Below, piece by piece: positions 25,696 to 39,234 of a DNA stretch of 64,000 bases; position 1 is the stretch's first letter, and each line of letters starts with the position of its first letter. Origin of the DNA: Vespula vulgaris (Eukaryota > Arthropoda > Insecta > Hymenoptera > Vespidae); contig NC_066587.1 in NCBI RefSeq assembly GCF_905475345.1, forward strand, positions 13,460,058-13,524,057. The letters are read 5' to 3'. The notes beneath the pieces are model-generated. The model worked only from the letters and a program-made list of their open reading frames with translations. It was not told where the DNA came from and ran no database searches. The position numbers were made by a program, and so were the translations under genes.

Positions 25696-26916
25696 ATACA
25701 TATCTATAGAGATAGATACACACTCCTATATTTGGAAATTTATTTAAAAATTTTACTACACCGGAGATATTGTTGCCAGACACGGTCGATCATCTAGCAA
25801 ATTATGCGTCGGAAGAGAACGACTCCACCACGAGCATATGGAAATGAGAAACGATAAAGTGAGTAATAGAATCCGGCCCGTCTTAAATTCGTATCTCTTG
25901 GATGCGCGCGACGCGATGAGAATATCGACGCCGGCCGGACTCCCTTCCCTCTTTCGGATATCGAGCTAGAGGTAGTAAATTTTTAACGATTTCACGGGAT
26001 GGCCCGTTTTCGCATCTACCGATCACTCGTTAAATTGATCTTGATAAATCGCTTTGATAAATCGTAATCACCCGTTTCCCGTTGGATTTGATATCTTCCT
26101 TTATCTCTGAAAATTCATCTTTACCCGCATAAAACTTCTAAGTCGAGAAAATCACCGAGTTAACTCGCTTTAAGTATTGTGATCATACAACGGTGGATCT
26201 TCATCGGCTATCATCCTCGTCGTTGACGAACACCGATCGAATGCAGATTCGGCCAATGGAGCTCGTCCGTTGGGTCAGTGGGTCTCCTGCGGTTAACCGT
26301 GCTGGTACCGTAATGTCTTCGAGCGATAGGTCCTTCGTTTTTCAGGTCGGTCATCTCTCTAAAGCATCGCGATATGACCTCGCGATCTTTCGTCCTAGCA
26401 ATGCCTAGTCGTTTCACAATCGGATAACTGTAAAACATGGCTCGTCTATAAAAAGCAACACGAGTAGGCGGTATTTTTAATTGTAACTTGATAACTATGT
26501 CACGTGTACGAGTTAAGGCTAAGTTAAAGAAAAAATATTTGAACCCGTATCAGACATTTTTCTCTTACGATTTCATATCTCGAGCTTGGAACCTCTGTAA
26601 ACTAGGATACGTTGTAATCGATAATTACACGGTCCGTCGGTTTGCAAGCTACCGATGATATGATTTCGTGACGTTCAGAGAATCTTGAAGCATAAATGAC
26701 TAGCGCCATTATCTCTGCTCCGGTTCATTAACATAGTCGATAATCCTCCCATGGATCCGACCGAATCGCATACGCACGATAAATTGCATTACGATAATTC
26801 TCGACCAAACTCGATAGTTCCCTTTATAGACTTGCGCGACTCTATACCAGATAATTTTAATCTTCTTGCTCGTAACGAAAAAGAAGGAAAGATAGAGAGA
26901 AAGAAGGAGAGAAGGA

Positions 26917-26948
<32 letters not shown>

Positions 26949-26951
26949 AAA
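26917..26951. repeat. (AAAG)n tetranucleotide tract
   Basis: About eight AAAG units in a purine-rich stretch from 26880. Confidence 0.9.
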
Positions 26952-28574
26952 AGAAGAACTGTCGTGTTCGTGCAATATTCAAGAATGTCGTTAGAAGCGA
27001 TTACGTGTTTTCGAAGATAGTAAACTCTTTGGTACTCAACACGTTTATGAACGAGTAGGTGTAAGATCTGCGATAGAAATAGCGGAAACGATAAGAATTT
27101 CTATGTATCGTCGTTGAAAATTTATATCGTAAGGTTAACGCTATAACGAGGTAGTATCGTGTATTTGCCGAAGAAGAGAAAGGAAATTGAATGGACAAAA
27201 GTTGTCGGATTTGTGCACTTTATCGATTCAGATTCTCGTATTTTACACGGTTTCGTTTGGTTTCTCTCTTCATTCGATTCTCAGGCCAATGAAATTCTAT
27301 CTCCCAATAACGTATACAAGAGCGCGAGTAAAGCAGTCATCTTGGAAATTTACATGGCTCACTTTTAGCTCGTGCTGCACGATGCGCTCGATATTGACTC
27401 CCTCCTCCTATCGAGTTTCTCGTCGTTTCTCATGGATGCCGATCCTTTCTAACTAGTCACGTCTTCGTCTCGCGCCACGAAGATCGACCATTATCCTGGG
27501 AGATTCGATTTTAAGAACACGCTAAGTGCTTCCGCCTGTCATCGAGCTGGCGATCTTTATTCGAAAATTGACCTTAACGAGTCCTCCTCTAGTTTTAAAA
27601 TATTCGTATACAATCAAACGAATCTAATATCAGCTCAAATTGTATATCATTCGTTAGCTAATAAATTACATTGTATGATTAATTAAAATGAGATATAACA
27701 AACTAAATGGTTCGTTCGTTATTTCCATATATTAAACTTGGATTTAAAATAAATACATCATGTCGGAATGTTTTCATTCGCATCTTTTTACCAAGCAGGT
27801 GTTTACCGTAAAAATATGTAAATCAGTATGACTGTATTATCCCGTGTAATATATGGGTCAGTGAAACGACCCAATATTTACCGGCTGCTCGTAGATAGAA
27901 ATACTTGGTTAAATAACACGTTAACTAATGATACCGAAGATGATTTTTTGTCGTTGATTATATCTTCAACAACGTCATTAAAAATCTTGGTTTGTTTTTT
28001 TTTCCCTTTTTTTTTCCGTTACCTCTTCAATCTAAAACGACATTATTCCAAGAAAACAGGAAATGTAAGATCGTCTGCTTCACGAAGAAAACGATCATCC
28101 GCATCATTTTTCACCAGAGAAAAAAGATCCATCAACGTCTCTCGATACACGCATAACTCTCGTACTACCTACGCACACACGTAATTCACGCCTTTCAATT
28201 CGGCCATCAGAAGAAGGAGGTAATACTTAACGTAATAACACGTTGATTGATACATACATACATATATATGTAACTAAGTATGCAGAGATAAGCGGTTCAT
28301 CGTTATGAATGTACATTTATTTCCAACATATTTTTAACCGAATGGTTGACCGTCGATGATTTAGACGAGTAATTCAGAACGTTTCACGTAACTTGGAGCG
28401 TTTGCATCGCCATCTTTATCGTTATCGTTATCAGCGTTATTCTCTTTTCGCTATCGTAGTTCACGTAATTTTCTTCGATTGGAGACGAAATAAAAGGAGT
28501 CGGAAGAGGAAAGATTAAAGGAGGTCGTTAGACTTGGATAAAGTGATTTAACTCACCTGCCATGAGATAGTCCG

Positions 28575-28614
<40 letters not shown>

Positions 28615-28770
28615 TTTTCTATAATTTTATTTTTATTAACTCCGTCGTTTTGAACGTACAAACTGACATAATTTGCAAAACGAGAGAAGCCGTTATTATT
28701 AGTATTAATATTATTATAAACTCCGAGAAAACGGCCAGATGAAAAACTATTAATGCTAGAGCGTTCTTTT

Positions 28771-28813
<43 letters not shown>

Positions 28814-30419
28814 TTATATCCCATTAGCAGAAAGGAGATTCTTCTCGTTCTTACCTGGACGTCATGAAGTTAGCGTCTCGTTGAGAAAAACAGAGAGAAA
28901 GAAAATGCCTGGAACGATCTTCTTGAAAAATCGACGATTTGCTGTAAACGTGAGAGGAAACAAAGAGGTCTAGAAATGAATCGTTCTCGTTTCTTCGTTA
29001 TAAAATGGGTTTTATTTTCTCTGTACCATATATGCTATGTACAACGTGTATTGTTACGGTACTGACAATGTATGACGCCGGCCATTCTCGGCGATCAAGG
29101 ATACGTGTCGATAGTATAAAAAAAAAAAAAATGGAGAGTGAGAAGAAGATAAAAAAGAAAAAAGAAGTGACGAACGAAGCATACACATTCGTATATTACC
29201 TGCCGACGGGTCGATGGATTTATTTCGCTCTTTTTTAAATGGATTTTTATCATGATTATTATTATTACTACTATTATTATTTTTATTATTAAAAAACATG
29301 AGAAAATTTAATACGAAGCACGTGTAAAGAAGGGAAAATAAAAAATAAAAACTAAAAAAACAAAATAAAATAATTGTAGAGAGAAAAAAGTGGTCGTGAC
29401 AGGAGTGCATATACGAAGTACTTCTCTCTTTCGATGCTTGCGTCGCTTGTTCTTCTTTTTTCGTTCGTTGCTTTATATCATTTCCGATATAGCAAGATTA
29501 TTACGTTAACGTAGTAAAATAAATAAGCGATTACGCCCGGTGCGCCGATAATAATGTACGAAGGCTCGATTGTCGGGTAAGCTCTGTACGTGACGGAATT
29601 ATAAGCGATTAAAACGTTTCGATTCGGCTCGGAAATGGACCGTGTCAAGGCCCGTACGAATCCGGAATCGATGCTGGAAGCTGGAAAAGAATTATCTGGG
29701 ATTCGTGATGATTATGAAAAAAGGGATGCTCGAGGGGAAATCGTTTAACGATCATCCCAATCGGGCATGATGCGATGAAGCTGGAAAAAAAAGGAAGAGG
29801 AAAAGAGAGAATATATATTTATATGGAAAAGAGGAAGAGAGAGAGAGAGACAGAGAGAATAAAAGGCATATCTTGTCAAGGTACAGAACAGACTCGAACT
29901 TCTCGAGCTTTTCCACACTTTTTTTCTTTTCTTTTCTTTATGACGAAGCATAGTCGCGCACCTCAGGCTCGAGGACAAGCACCTACGTCTCTACGTTTGC
30001 GAATATTTACGGAAGATAAGAAGCAAGGGGTTGGCTAAAGATAGGGAGAGAAAGAGGGAAAGATCGAGATAAAGAGAAAGAAGAAGGAGTGAAGTAGCGA
30101 GTGATGGAAAACAAACGTAACCTTTGTTAAGTCGAGAATGGTTCAGGTTTGTGCACATTGGTCGCTCGAAAAAAGAAAAGAGGAAGAAGAAAGGGAGAAA
30201 GTGCGACAGGGAAATATGTTCGTATAAGCGGAAGCGACGACGCCAACGTCGACTTTTTTTCGCGCGACACTACCCTTTTCTCTCCCTCTACGTGTGTTTC
30301 GTGTACGGAGAGAAAGAGACGTACGTATTTTACGTATTTACGTAAACAAGGGAAAAATCCAGAGGAAAATTCCGGGAGCGTGGAATCTTCGTCGAATTTT
30401 TCGCGAGCGATCGTCCTCG

Positions 30420-30540
30420 AGCCCAATATTATTACAACCATTATCATTATTATCATTATCAATATCGTTATTATCATCGTTATCATTATTATTATTATTA
30501 ATATTATTATTAATATTATTATATTATAATCGTAATTATC
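30420..30540. repeat. ATT/ATC/AAT triplet-rich AT block
   Basis: Imperfect ATT and ATC triplets become almost pure A/T at the end. It belongs to the A+T-rich zone 28900-31560. Confidence 0.85.
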
Positions 30541-33500
30541 ATCCTCGAGGCTTTCCTTTCTTTATGAAATAAAAAAAAGACTTATGCAATAATATTAAAC
30601 GTAATAATAGTTAATCGATACATCATTGCTTGCACGTTTAACTCCCATCGTATACGACGTTAAAAAAAAATTGGAGTGAGATAAAATAGTAAAATTAGTT
30701 AGTTAGTTGAAAAGAAACCTTAGAGTCGACGGAATACCGGCAGTTTCCATTGATTTGAATCAAACGTTGCGCGTCTTCTCGATCCTTTTCTTCTCGATTG
30801 AGCGGCTTCCCGTTCGATCAAGTCGATGGAAAGTGCTCGTACCTTCATTATTTTTTTTTTTTCATTATTATTTTCTTTTACCACTATTTGCTTACTCGTA
30901 TATTGCTACTTGTTTACGCGTACAATTTAGACGCGAGAAATTATTATTGTCCTTCGTCCTTTCTTTCTCTCTCTCTCTCTCTTTTTTTCTCTCGTGAATT
31001 CGATCGATAGATCGAGCATTGTATTTTTTTCTTTTTCCATTTCTTTGTTCTTTTCTTTTTCAATATCGAAAAAAGAGAAGGTAATGATTAGAAACGAAGG
31101 AATAATGTTCTCGCGTCTGATCGTACACCGGCGAAAGTGCACCGTGCGATTACGTTTCTAACAAAAAACGCGATGGCTGGGCACACGTTTCGCGATACTA
31201 TTGAGATATTACGTTCGTTTATTATCGACGAACAGATTAAAAAAAAAAAAAAAGAGAAAAATTGACTCTACCCTCTCACCACAAAGCGGATTGAATATAC
31301 TACCTCTTGCGTTAGCGAAAAATACTTATAGTTATCGTAATTGAAAGCGCTCTTTGTCGAGCTGTGACGCTCGCGATTAAAAAGAAAGAAAGAAAAAAAA
31401 AAAGAAAATTATATATATATATAAAAAAAAGAAAAAAAAAAACTCATTAGGCACCATCAGTCGGTATTTATCTGTGTATCGTACTATAGTATTGTATATG
31501 CATATGTATATTTATATATATATATACTTTTTTGTTATTGTTGTTAAAAGAAAAAAAAAAAAGCAAACAAATGAATAAGCGTAGAAGGGCCGGCGGAAAA
31601 TCGTAGTATGAAGAAAACGAGCACCTTCTCGTGAGCGGAAAATCAAGCAAGTCAAATTTCACGGAGGAAGTTTGCGATCTTATCGAGATAGAGAGTGAAA
31701 AAAAAAAGCAAACTAATCGTGGCTCGGCATCGACAACAACAATAAAAAGAAAGAGAGAGAGATAAAAGGGAGGAGAGTGAAAAAGAAAGGAAATTTTGTT
31801 TCTTGCAGATAGATGGTAAAAGAGAGAATGATTTAACGTAATTTTTGTTTAAACGGTCAATTAAACTTTCTTGTCTTTTTCTCTTTCTGTCTCTCTCTCT
31901 CTCTCTCTCTCTCTTTTCCTCTCTTTTTCCATTTGCCTTGTTCTTCGACGTGCTCCACCCCCGCTTCTTCCTGTCTTCCTCGTAAATTATATATAATCCG
32001 GTCGACACGGCGATTGAAATCATTACTGACGGCACGAAAGTAGAAATTTATAAACGCGCCGTGACATTGGGAATACGCGTAGAGATAGAAAGAGAGAGAA
32101 AGAGAAAGGGTACGGACACGGAGACTACGTTTCCCCAACGTTGAGCGTAGCGGACAGGTAGTCATTATCCACGTATTCCACTGGTTAGATACATACGTAC
32201 GGGAATAAACCACGAGCACGCTTCCCTCGTTTCCACCGTAGACAAACGTCAAACAGCAGAACAATTCAAAGTTCGGGTAACTGTAAGGTAAATTCCTCTA
32301 TGGCAACCCGCTTTTCATCTCTCTTCCTCTCTCCATCTCTGTCTCTCTATCTCTGTCTATCTCTCGTCCTTTTCTATTATCGTTCACCCTGTCTGTTTGT
32401 CTTGACTAGCGTATTCTAATCTTCAACTTTCTCGATTAATTCGATTTCCCTACCACTTAGAGGGCAACGTCGAGAATCGACCAAGTCTCTTCGATAAGGT
32501 TAATCGATCTAAATTTACCTAGCGTAACTACCATCGCCTATGCTGAATTTCGATTGCTTAGCCACTTTGTTTTCTCCTCTCTATCTCGGAAATTCATATT
32601 AACTTCTGTCTAGATGTTAACGTTCGAACTACAATCGCTTCGTCTTCGCGCGAAATTCGAAATCAGTGTCGAGCAAGCAAAATCTCGATTACGAGAATCT
32701 TTTCGTTCCTAAGGGAATATTTTCTATTTTGCCGATAGCTATTTCTCTCGCTCATGATGAGAGCGAGAGAAGGACGAATACGTCGGCTTCAGATTGATAA
32801 GGTCACGCGTCGCGATGTAAATTAAGCCAGGAGATGCAGGACGGAGATGCAGGACGTGGCTAAGGTTTAGTTCGAAAGGGGAGAGATCGAGGTTACGTGA
32901 AGGAGATGGCTATCTCCGATGTGATCCAAAGCTATCCTCATCCTCATTCTCCTCCTCCTCCTCCTGCCCATCCTGCGTCTCTGCCTCCCTATAGGACCTC
33001 CCTTCCGTTCGCCGGCTGTGGGTACATCCAACCCTATCAAGTTCTACCCTGCAAGCTTAGCTTAGCCTCGAGACACCACAAGAGGCAATTAACCTTCCGC
33101 CAACCCCTTTGCGCGCGTACCACCCCTTCTCAACCACGTTCCCCCTCGTTCTCGCTTCTCCTTCCGTTTCTCGTGCTGCTCCAGCCGATCTCTCGCGCCT
33201 TCCTTGGCCCTCCCATCGTTACACCCGTTGATATCCTACTCGAAGCATCTGCATAATCACGCTCGATTCCCAATGCTAATTAGAGTCCATGGTGCGGTAC
33301 CCTATCCTACGTAGCAAATACACGTCGACCTCCATCACCTTCGGAGCCGTGCCACGCCTCGGCTCCACGTCCGCGCGTATTGCCTCGGGAACGAAGGGTT
33401 AACGAGAAGCAGCCGGTTTGTCGGAAGAAGAAGGACAGACACAACCCCCAACCCTCTTCCTCTTCTTTTACATTTTCTACTTTCGTCTTCGTGCTTCTTC

Positions 33501-33573
33501 TTTCTTTAGCCAGGAACGACCGATCGAACTTCTTCGAGAAAGTATCAGCCAGCCATTCTTCTCTCACTTCTTT

Positions 33574-33604
33574 CCTCCCTCCCTCCCTCCCTCCCTCCCT
33601 CCCT
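33574..33604. repeat. (CCCT)n tetranucleotide tract
   Basis: About seven CCCT units; similar shorter runs lie near 45745 and 45842. Confidence 0.9.
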
Positions 33605-34281
33605 CTCTCCCTTTCTTTCTTTCTTCACTTGGGGAGCTCGATCGATCGTTCCTTCGTAGAAAATTACGATAGTCTAAGCATTGGCAAATTGGATCGAAGA
33701 TGCACGAGCGTAAGTCGCGCGATTAAAGATAGTAGAACTCGATCGATCGATGGCTTGGACGGAGAGCAACTTGGAATCACGTTTTACGGGGACACGCACA
33801 CTCAAACACTCTGTTTACTAATCTCTTTTCTTTGTCCGTCCAAGCCGTCGTGCTTAATATCTATATTAAATCAGACTGCGCCGAGAATTTCGCGCGATTC
33901 CCGAGTACAAGGTAACGGACAAGTGCCAAGCGAGCTAGAAAAGATTCTATAAAAAGGAGAAGGGAAAAGGGATGAAGAAAGGAAGGAAGAACTAATCGAG
34001 ATGATGAAAATCGAGGGACGCAACGGGAAGGAGATGGGAAAGGGGTAGGATCAAAGTAAGATCAAAGAATATAGAGAGTGAGAGATAAAAAAGAAAGCAT
34101 TAAAAATCGTCCGTTCGTCGTGACAAAAGTCGGGACTCGCGCTTCGTGCGTCGTCGTTAACTACTCGCCATACGGTAGTATCGGATATTATAGTTTACTA
34201 CGGATGATCGAGGCGCGGTAATAGGCGAGAAAGGGCGAAGATCGAAGAGGATTTAAAGATGACGGTGTGAGTCTCTCGACT

Positions 34282-34851
34282 TCAGAAACGACGTCCGGCG
34301 TAACCGGCGTCGTACAACTTACAGAGACTGTCGGTACGAGCTGAACCAGGCGAGTGCATGCCTGGTACCGATACCGATACCGAGAGAGCTTCCTGATGTT
34401 TTAACATTTGTCGACGTCGTTGCCAGGTAAAGGTCCATACTGCGATTATGGCAATTTGTGCGACGAGGAAGACCGTACCAGCCACGATTGCCTCGCCAAG
34501 ATTTATGCAAACTCCCATCGATGAGCCATTAATGTCTTCGGTACTTTCGACGAAGACGGTGTCCCGTGTAGCCGACGTGCCGTTCGACGGTTTCCCCTCT
34601 CGTTCGAATCCAAACTTGTCCGTAATTTGGATCGATTGCACCAACAGCAGATCCTCTCGGCTCTGCGACGACGAGGTTGAACGACGACGACGACGTCGAC
34701 CGAACGAGATTACGGATCTGAGCTCGCCCGTAGCCTCTTCCTGATCGCACTGTACCGGTTCGCAACTTGGCATACAGGGTGTCACCAATGCCCGGAACTG
34801 TACCACTTCCGAGCTGGGAAACTTGAACGCGTCGAAGTGCGAGAGTAGTAT
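34282..34851 (-). CDS. Terminal coding exon: end of ZP-C, furin-type site, transmembrane segment and cytoplasmic tail
   Basis: The exon is 570 nt: 189 codons plus TGA at 34284-34282. The acceptor ttttcttttcag|atacta has a good pyrimidine tract and the frame joins in phase 0 to the preceding exon. It supplies F-D-A-F-K-F-P-S-S-E followed by C360, C364 and C369, completing eight ZP cysteines. G385 is followed by six arginines and S-T-S-S-S, a classic proprotein-convertase site placed just after the ZP domain as expected for this family. A stem of about 60 residues leads to a hydrophobic segment at about 454-477 (A-I-V-A-G-T-V-F-L-V...W-T-F-T-W), stopped by Q-R-R-R-Q, so the C-terminus is cytoplasmic. 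The tail of about 46 residues ends in R-R-F. N424 and N443 are possible glycosylation sites. Confidence 0.95.
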   Translation of the reverse strand: MLLSHFDAFKFPSSEVVQFRALVTPCMPSCEPVQCDQEEATGELRSVISFGRRRRRRSTSSSQSREDLLLVQSIQITDKFGFEREGKPSNGTSATRDTVFVESTEDINGSSMGVCINLGEAIVAGTVFLVAQIAIIAVWTFTWQRRRQMLKHQEALSVSVSVPGMHSPGSARTDSLCKLYDAGYAGRRF

Positions 34852-36090
34852 CTGAAAAGAAAATTTGAGAGGAACGTAACGTAACGATAAAAATATATTT
34901 ATGATTGGAGTTGTCGGTGATATATATATATATAGGGCCTTAGAAAATTAATCATTTTTCAAGAAGATTTCACGATCCTTTCGAAAACTCAAACTGCTGA
35001 GATCAAGGAATAAGTAATAATAAAATTTAACAACCCGTACTAGAACGCCACGGGACTTTCCCTTTACAACGAATCGTTAAACTAAAATCACCGTAGAAGG
35101 TTCGTCGACTTTCGAACGGACGAAACGACGCTCTTACGAATCACAAAAAACTCTGTAATGAGTGCCGATCGTTAATTTGTACGTACCATAATGCAACGGG
35201 AAAGAACGCGAAGCTGTTTTTTATGGTATCAAACGAAAAGACGAAGAATGTTACCGAGAAAGTAGATAATAGGAATAGGAGAATGAAAAGAGAAGGGATG
35301 GAGGGAGGTTGCTGAACTACGTCGTATTTGTATCTTTTTGCGATACCGTCACGTGTTTATTTCTCTTGACTCGTGGTCGCGAAAACGTGGAAAAATGAAA
35401 AATAAAAGAAGGGAAAGCGAAGGAGGAGGGTGGAAGAGAAAAACGACCACCGAGCGTGCTTACGGCCGTGGAAACTGTTTTTGTTAGGGGTCCCTCGTAA
35501 TTCGTACACGCTCGCGCGCATGTAAGACCGGCCGACCGAAATAAGCTTTGTCACATTAATCCTGAAATTCCTGAAAGCGGTCCTCCCTCCTCTCGCCCTC
35601 CTTCATCCTCCTCCCACCTTCTCGTAACCGAGGAGTTTCGTTCGTAGCCGCGAATATAACGGGAGTATAATCTTATCCATACGTTATACTCGCACAAATT
35701 CACGAGCGCAAATCGAAAAGAAAAAAAGATAGATTGTAGAAGGAAAGAGAGAGAGAGAGAGAGAGAGGAGATGGTTTTACTTAAAAAAAAGATGGTTCTA
35801 CTTATTATTGTAAAAAAAATCGAGAGATACTAATAGTCAGAATGCGGATATACCTATTGGATTAATGTGTACGTGCTGAACCACGAGAATTATTGATTAC
35901 TTAACGTAATATATGTAAAAGAAAAAGAGAGAGAGACCCGATGTACAAAACTGGTTCTCTTCCCTTTTATACGGCTGTTTCAGCACGGTTTTTTGCTCTT
36001 TATTAAGTAAGGTATAACAGCAATTACATGAGATTATGACACGATGGGGAAGAACTATAGTGGAGTTTCGTTTTTACAGTTGAGTTCGCA

Positions 36091-36125
36091 ATTACCTGCG
36101 AGAAGGTGAAAGTATTCTATTCCGT
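36091..36125 (-). promoter_or_regulatory. Weak ratchet-like splice motif inside the 6.1 kb ZP-gene intron
   Basis: On the minus strand the sequence reads actttcaccttctcgCAG|GTAATTGC at 36096/36095, an acceptor abutting a weaker donor, in the same orientation as the intron that contains it. The donor GTAATT is not the preferred GTAAGT and the intron is short for recursive splicing, so confidence is low. Confidence 0.15.
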
Positions 36126-36675
36126 CCTATCAATCTAATAATCCTTCCCTTTCGTTTCGTCTCGATAAACGTTGAAGCGCCTTTCGACGACAAATACTTC
36201 GAAAATTCTATCGTGTATGGAAAAATTTATCGTAAAACTCTCGTAATAGATGATAAAATATCTGGATTGACTCAAAGCGAATTGAACGAACTCGAATTGA
36301 AAAATTAGTTCGATCTTTCGAGTTGATCGATCGAAAAAGAATTTTCATTGGAGTTTTCCCTAAGGTAAAATTTTTATTCAAATCTGTTCACCCTCCTTTT
36401 CTTCGTCGATTAGTCAAAAGGCTCTTGAGAGAAGGTACGCGGTTAAGCGCCACGCGTTCTATCGTCGTTGTCGCTGTCGTCGTTGTCGTCGTTGTTCTTC
36501 TCCTCTCTTTCTCCCGTTGTAGTCTCGAAAACTGGTTTCTCCGCGCATTACCAAGTTCATCGTATTTACACACCGGGCACGTACATTATCGGTGGAAGTA
36601 AGACATTAAAATATGCTTCGTTCCGTGTACAGCTTCATTTAACCGCACTTCTTTGGCTTACTCGTCGTGTAGAGA

Positions 36676-36770
36676 TGAAGGAACGAACGAACGAACGAAC
36701 AAACGAACGTACGAATGTACGAATGTACAAACAAACGAACGAACGAACGAACGTACGTACAACTACGAAG
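36676..36770. repeat. Degenerate (GAAC)n tetranucleotide block in the ZP-gene intron
   Basis: GAAC units are mixed with GTAC, AAAC and AATGTAC variants over about 95 bp, in two cleaner arms with a diverged middle. Confidence 0.85.
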
Positions 36771-39199
36771 CTTTATTAGTTCGACGTTATCTTGTTCAGT
36801 TAGAATGGCGGAAGGATAGGCTTTGCACTTGGACAAGAGAGAGAGAGAGAGAGAGAGAAAGGGAGAGACGCAGAGAAGAAGATGGAACGTAAGACTCGAA
36901 GATGGGTCGGTGAATTTGAAGGGTGTAAAGAGAACAAGGAGGAAGAAGAAGAAAAGCAGATCAAGGGAGACCGAGATGGATGTTAAGAAGAAACGAGTTC
37001 ATGGCATCTGGTACACGTCGCGACTTCGAATGCGAAGGATCGTCGACGATGACAAAGAAACTGATGACAGCTCGAGAAGTCCGTTCATAAATGCACGACC
37101 TGAAGGTATCATTCTTCAAACGGCGTGTCTTTGACGCTCGTTTCACTGACGTTGAAATCTTTTCTGTCTTTATTAAGTCACTTTCCGTGTTTCGTTTCGA
37201 TCCGTTCCGAATGTAATCGAAAGAAGAGAAGAGTTCGATTCTTACTCGAAGCCAATCGAAAATTAAAATTATCTTTAATTTTTTGCTTCTTAAGGATTAC
37301 TAAAAGTAGCAAGATTTATATCTTTGTCCGAGAATGTCCTGTCAATTGGCGAGAATGATTTTTATCGACAAAAAAAAAAAAGAAAAGAAAAGAAAGAGAA
37401 AAAGAGAAAAAACAAAGCTGAAGGGAATACGAAGCCACGGTACTTTATCACGAGAACCATTTGCGTCTTATAACTCCGTACGATCTTTTGCGTGCACCGA
37501 CAAATCGTGACGACGATATGCGACTTTGTTCCGCACAAATATCGGGCCATACATTTTAGCCATACAAATATCGGGATTTCTCGTAATGTAAGCGCACCGA
37601 TATATTCGCGTCGACGCGAAATGAAAATCTCTGATCTATGGTTTCGTTCTTTTCTCGAAAAGACATTTTTGATGATCGAATTCGAAAGTAAATTCATTGG
37701 TTCGTTCGAACACATGCGCGTATGGTTTGCGACGATTAGTCGATGAACATTCTATTATCTGATTGATATTTCCGGAGTTTACTCTGAAAGCAGTCTGTTC
37801 GAAACGTTATTCTCGATAAAAGAACCGCGTGGTCACATTTTTGACGTTTTATTTTACCTACCAGGATAGACTATTCTTCTCCCTCTCTTTCTTTCTGACT
37901 CTTCGAGTTTCAATCTCGAGCTTGAAGACCTCGGTTCTCTTTCTCGATAAAAGATTACGTTTCGAAAGAAGGCCGGCAGCTGCGAGGCGCCGGGAAATAA
38001 TTTCGTCGAAAGGTTCGTCGACGTTGACGACGCCGACGACGGCAGTAAGGATCGGTGGTTACCATTTTTCGTCTTGGAAAACTTTTCCGAATGGTCGATG
38101 TAACGCGCCATTGTTTAAACAACGAGCATCGTTAGGTGTTACATCGCGTACCGAAAAAGAAAATGTAGACAACGAGAGAGAAGTAGGAGGGAATTTTTAA
38201 AAAGAGAAAATACCTTTTTTTTCTTCTTTTTTTGCTCTTTGTTTTTCTCTGACGATTTTTCGATAGTCGTTGTTGTAAACAAATGGAGGAATAAAAGGAA
38301 AGGAAATAAAAAGAGAACAAAAACAGAAGAGAGAGAGAGAGAGAGAAAGGGATAGGTAGAAAGGTTGGCAGAGAAACGTGTCAGACGAAACTCTACAACA
38401 CGTTGACGAGTTAAACGATCTTTCTCGTTTAGAGGTAGTCAAACCTACCCGTATATACGTCCATTACCAAGTCGTAATGACGTAGCCTGCGTGAAACGGC
38501 CTTGTCACGTCACGGAATGCGATCGTCAACGTCGTCGAATACTATATCAAAACCGTCGTTGCCTCGCTAGATTTTATCGTTCTCGCGACGTACCAAGCCC
38601 CAGGAATAACCTCCCACTTCTTCTTGTATTTCACGAGTACCCGATAAAGTCGCCAACCGGCGAACGATGCGTTTTATTTTGAATTACGATTCGCCGTCTA
38701 CGTTGGAACGAGTTTCTTGTTTGACTCTCGAGTTAGTTCGATCCGACGTTTCGAAGGAAACATCGAATTCCTTCGAAAAGCAACGTTTTTCTTGCGCCTG
38801 TTTCTTTTCCTCGTTTCTGTCATCGAGACGTTTGCTCGTTGCGAAGTATCGAGAGAATTGTTACGAAAGTATTGTTATTCTATAAGCGTAGACCGTAGTA
38901 AGTATTTCACGAAAGAGGAAGAAGAGTCGGATCGGAAAAGAAAATCGATCGTTAGGAGGCGTCCTCGATGCAACCAAGTCATTGCTCGTCTTCGGCCGGT
39001 GCAACATTGCCATCATCGATGATATACCTGCCCGATTTATTTCTTACCATCGCGTTACCAGATATAAATTCACTCTTCGTTTCTACCTCGGACTGTTATT
39101 ACTTGATAATAAAGCGATATTGCGCCGATCTTGCCGCGGCGCGAGCTAGCAAATGACGCGGAACGTCGATTTAACGAGCCAGCCTGCCCCTCGTACGTT

Positions 39200-39234
<35 letters not shown>

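Larger units (their letters stand above)
17915..34281. other. Non-coding stretch downstream of the ZP gene; 3' UTR not delimited
   Basis: The ZP gene's 3' UTR must begin at 34281 and run towards lower coordinates. I saw no canonical AATAAA (TTTATT on the plus strand) close to the stop codon; the first clear one reading down is near 31209, so the transcript end is not assigned. 18100-20200 and 21560-23700 are the least repetitive parts. 28900-31560 is unusually A+T-rich, with A-runs, T-runs and ATT/ATC triplets. Open frames of 100-280 codons in this stretch are mostly pyrimidine-repeat artefacts. Confidence 0.65.

Noticed and set aside
31205..31220. TTTATT as polyadenylation signal of the ZP gene (minus strand)
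   Set aside because: It lies about 3 kb beyond the stop codon, in an A+T-rich zone where this word is expected by chance; no downstream element could be confirmed.
32897..33256. Plus-strand open frame of 119 codons with Pro/His-rich start
   Set aside because: It is driven by CTC/CCT triplets, has no recognised domain and no clear splice or promoter context.
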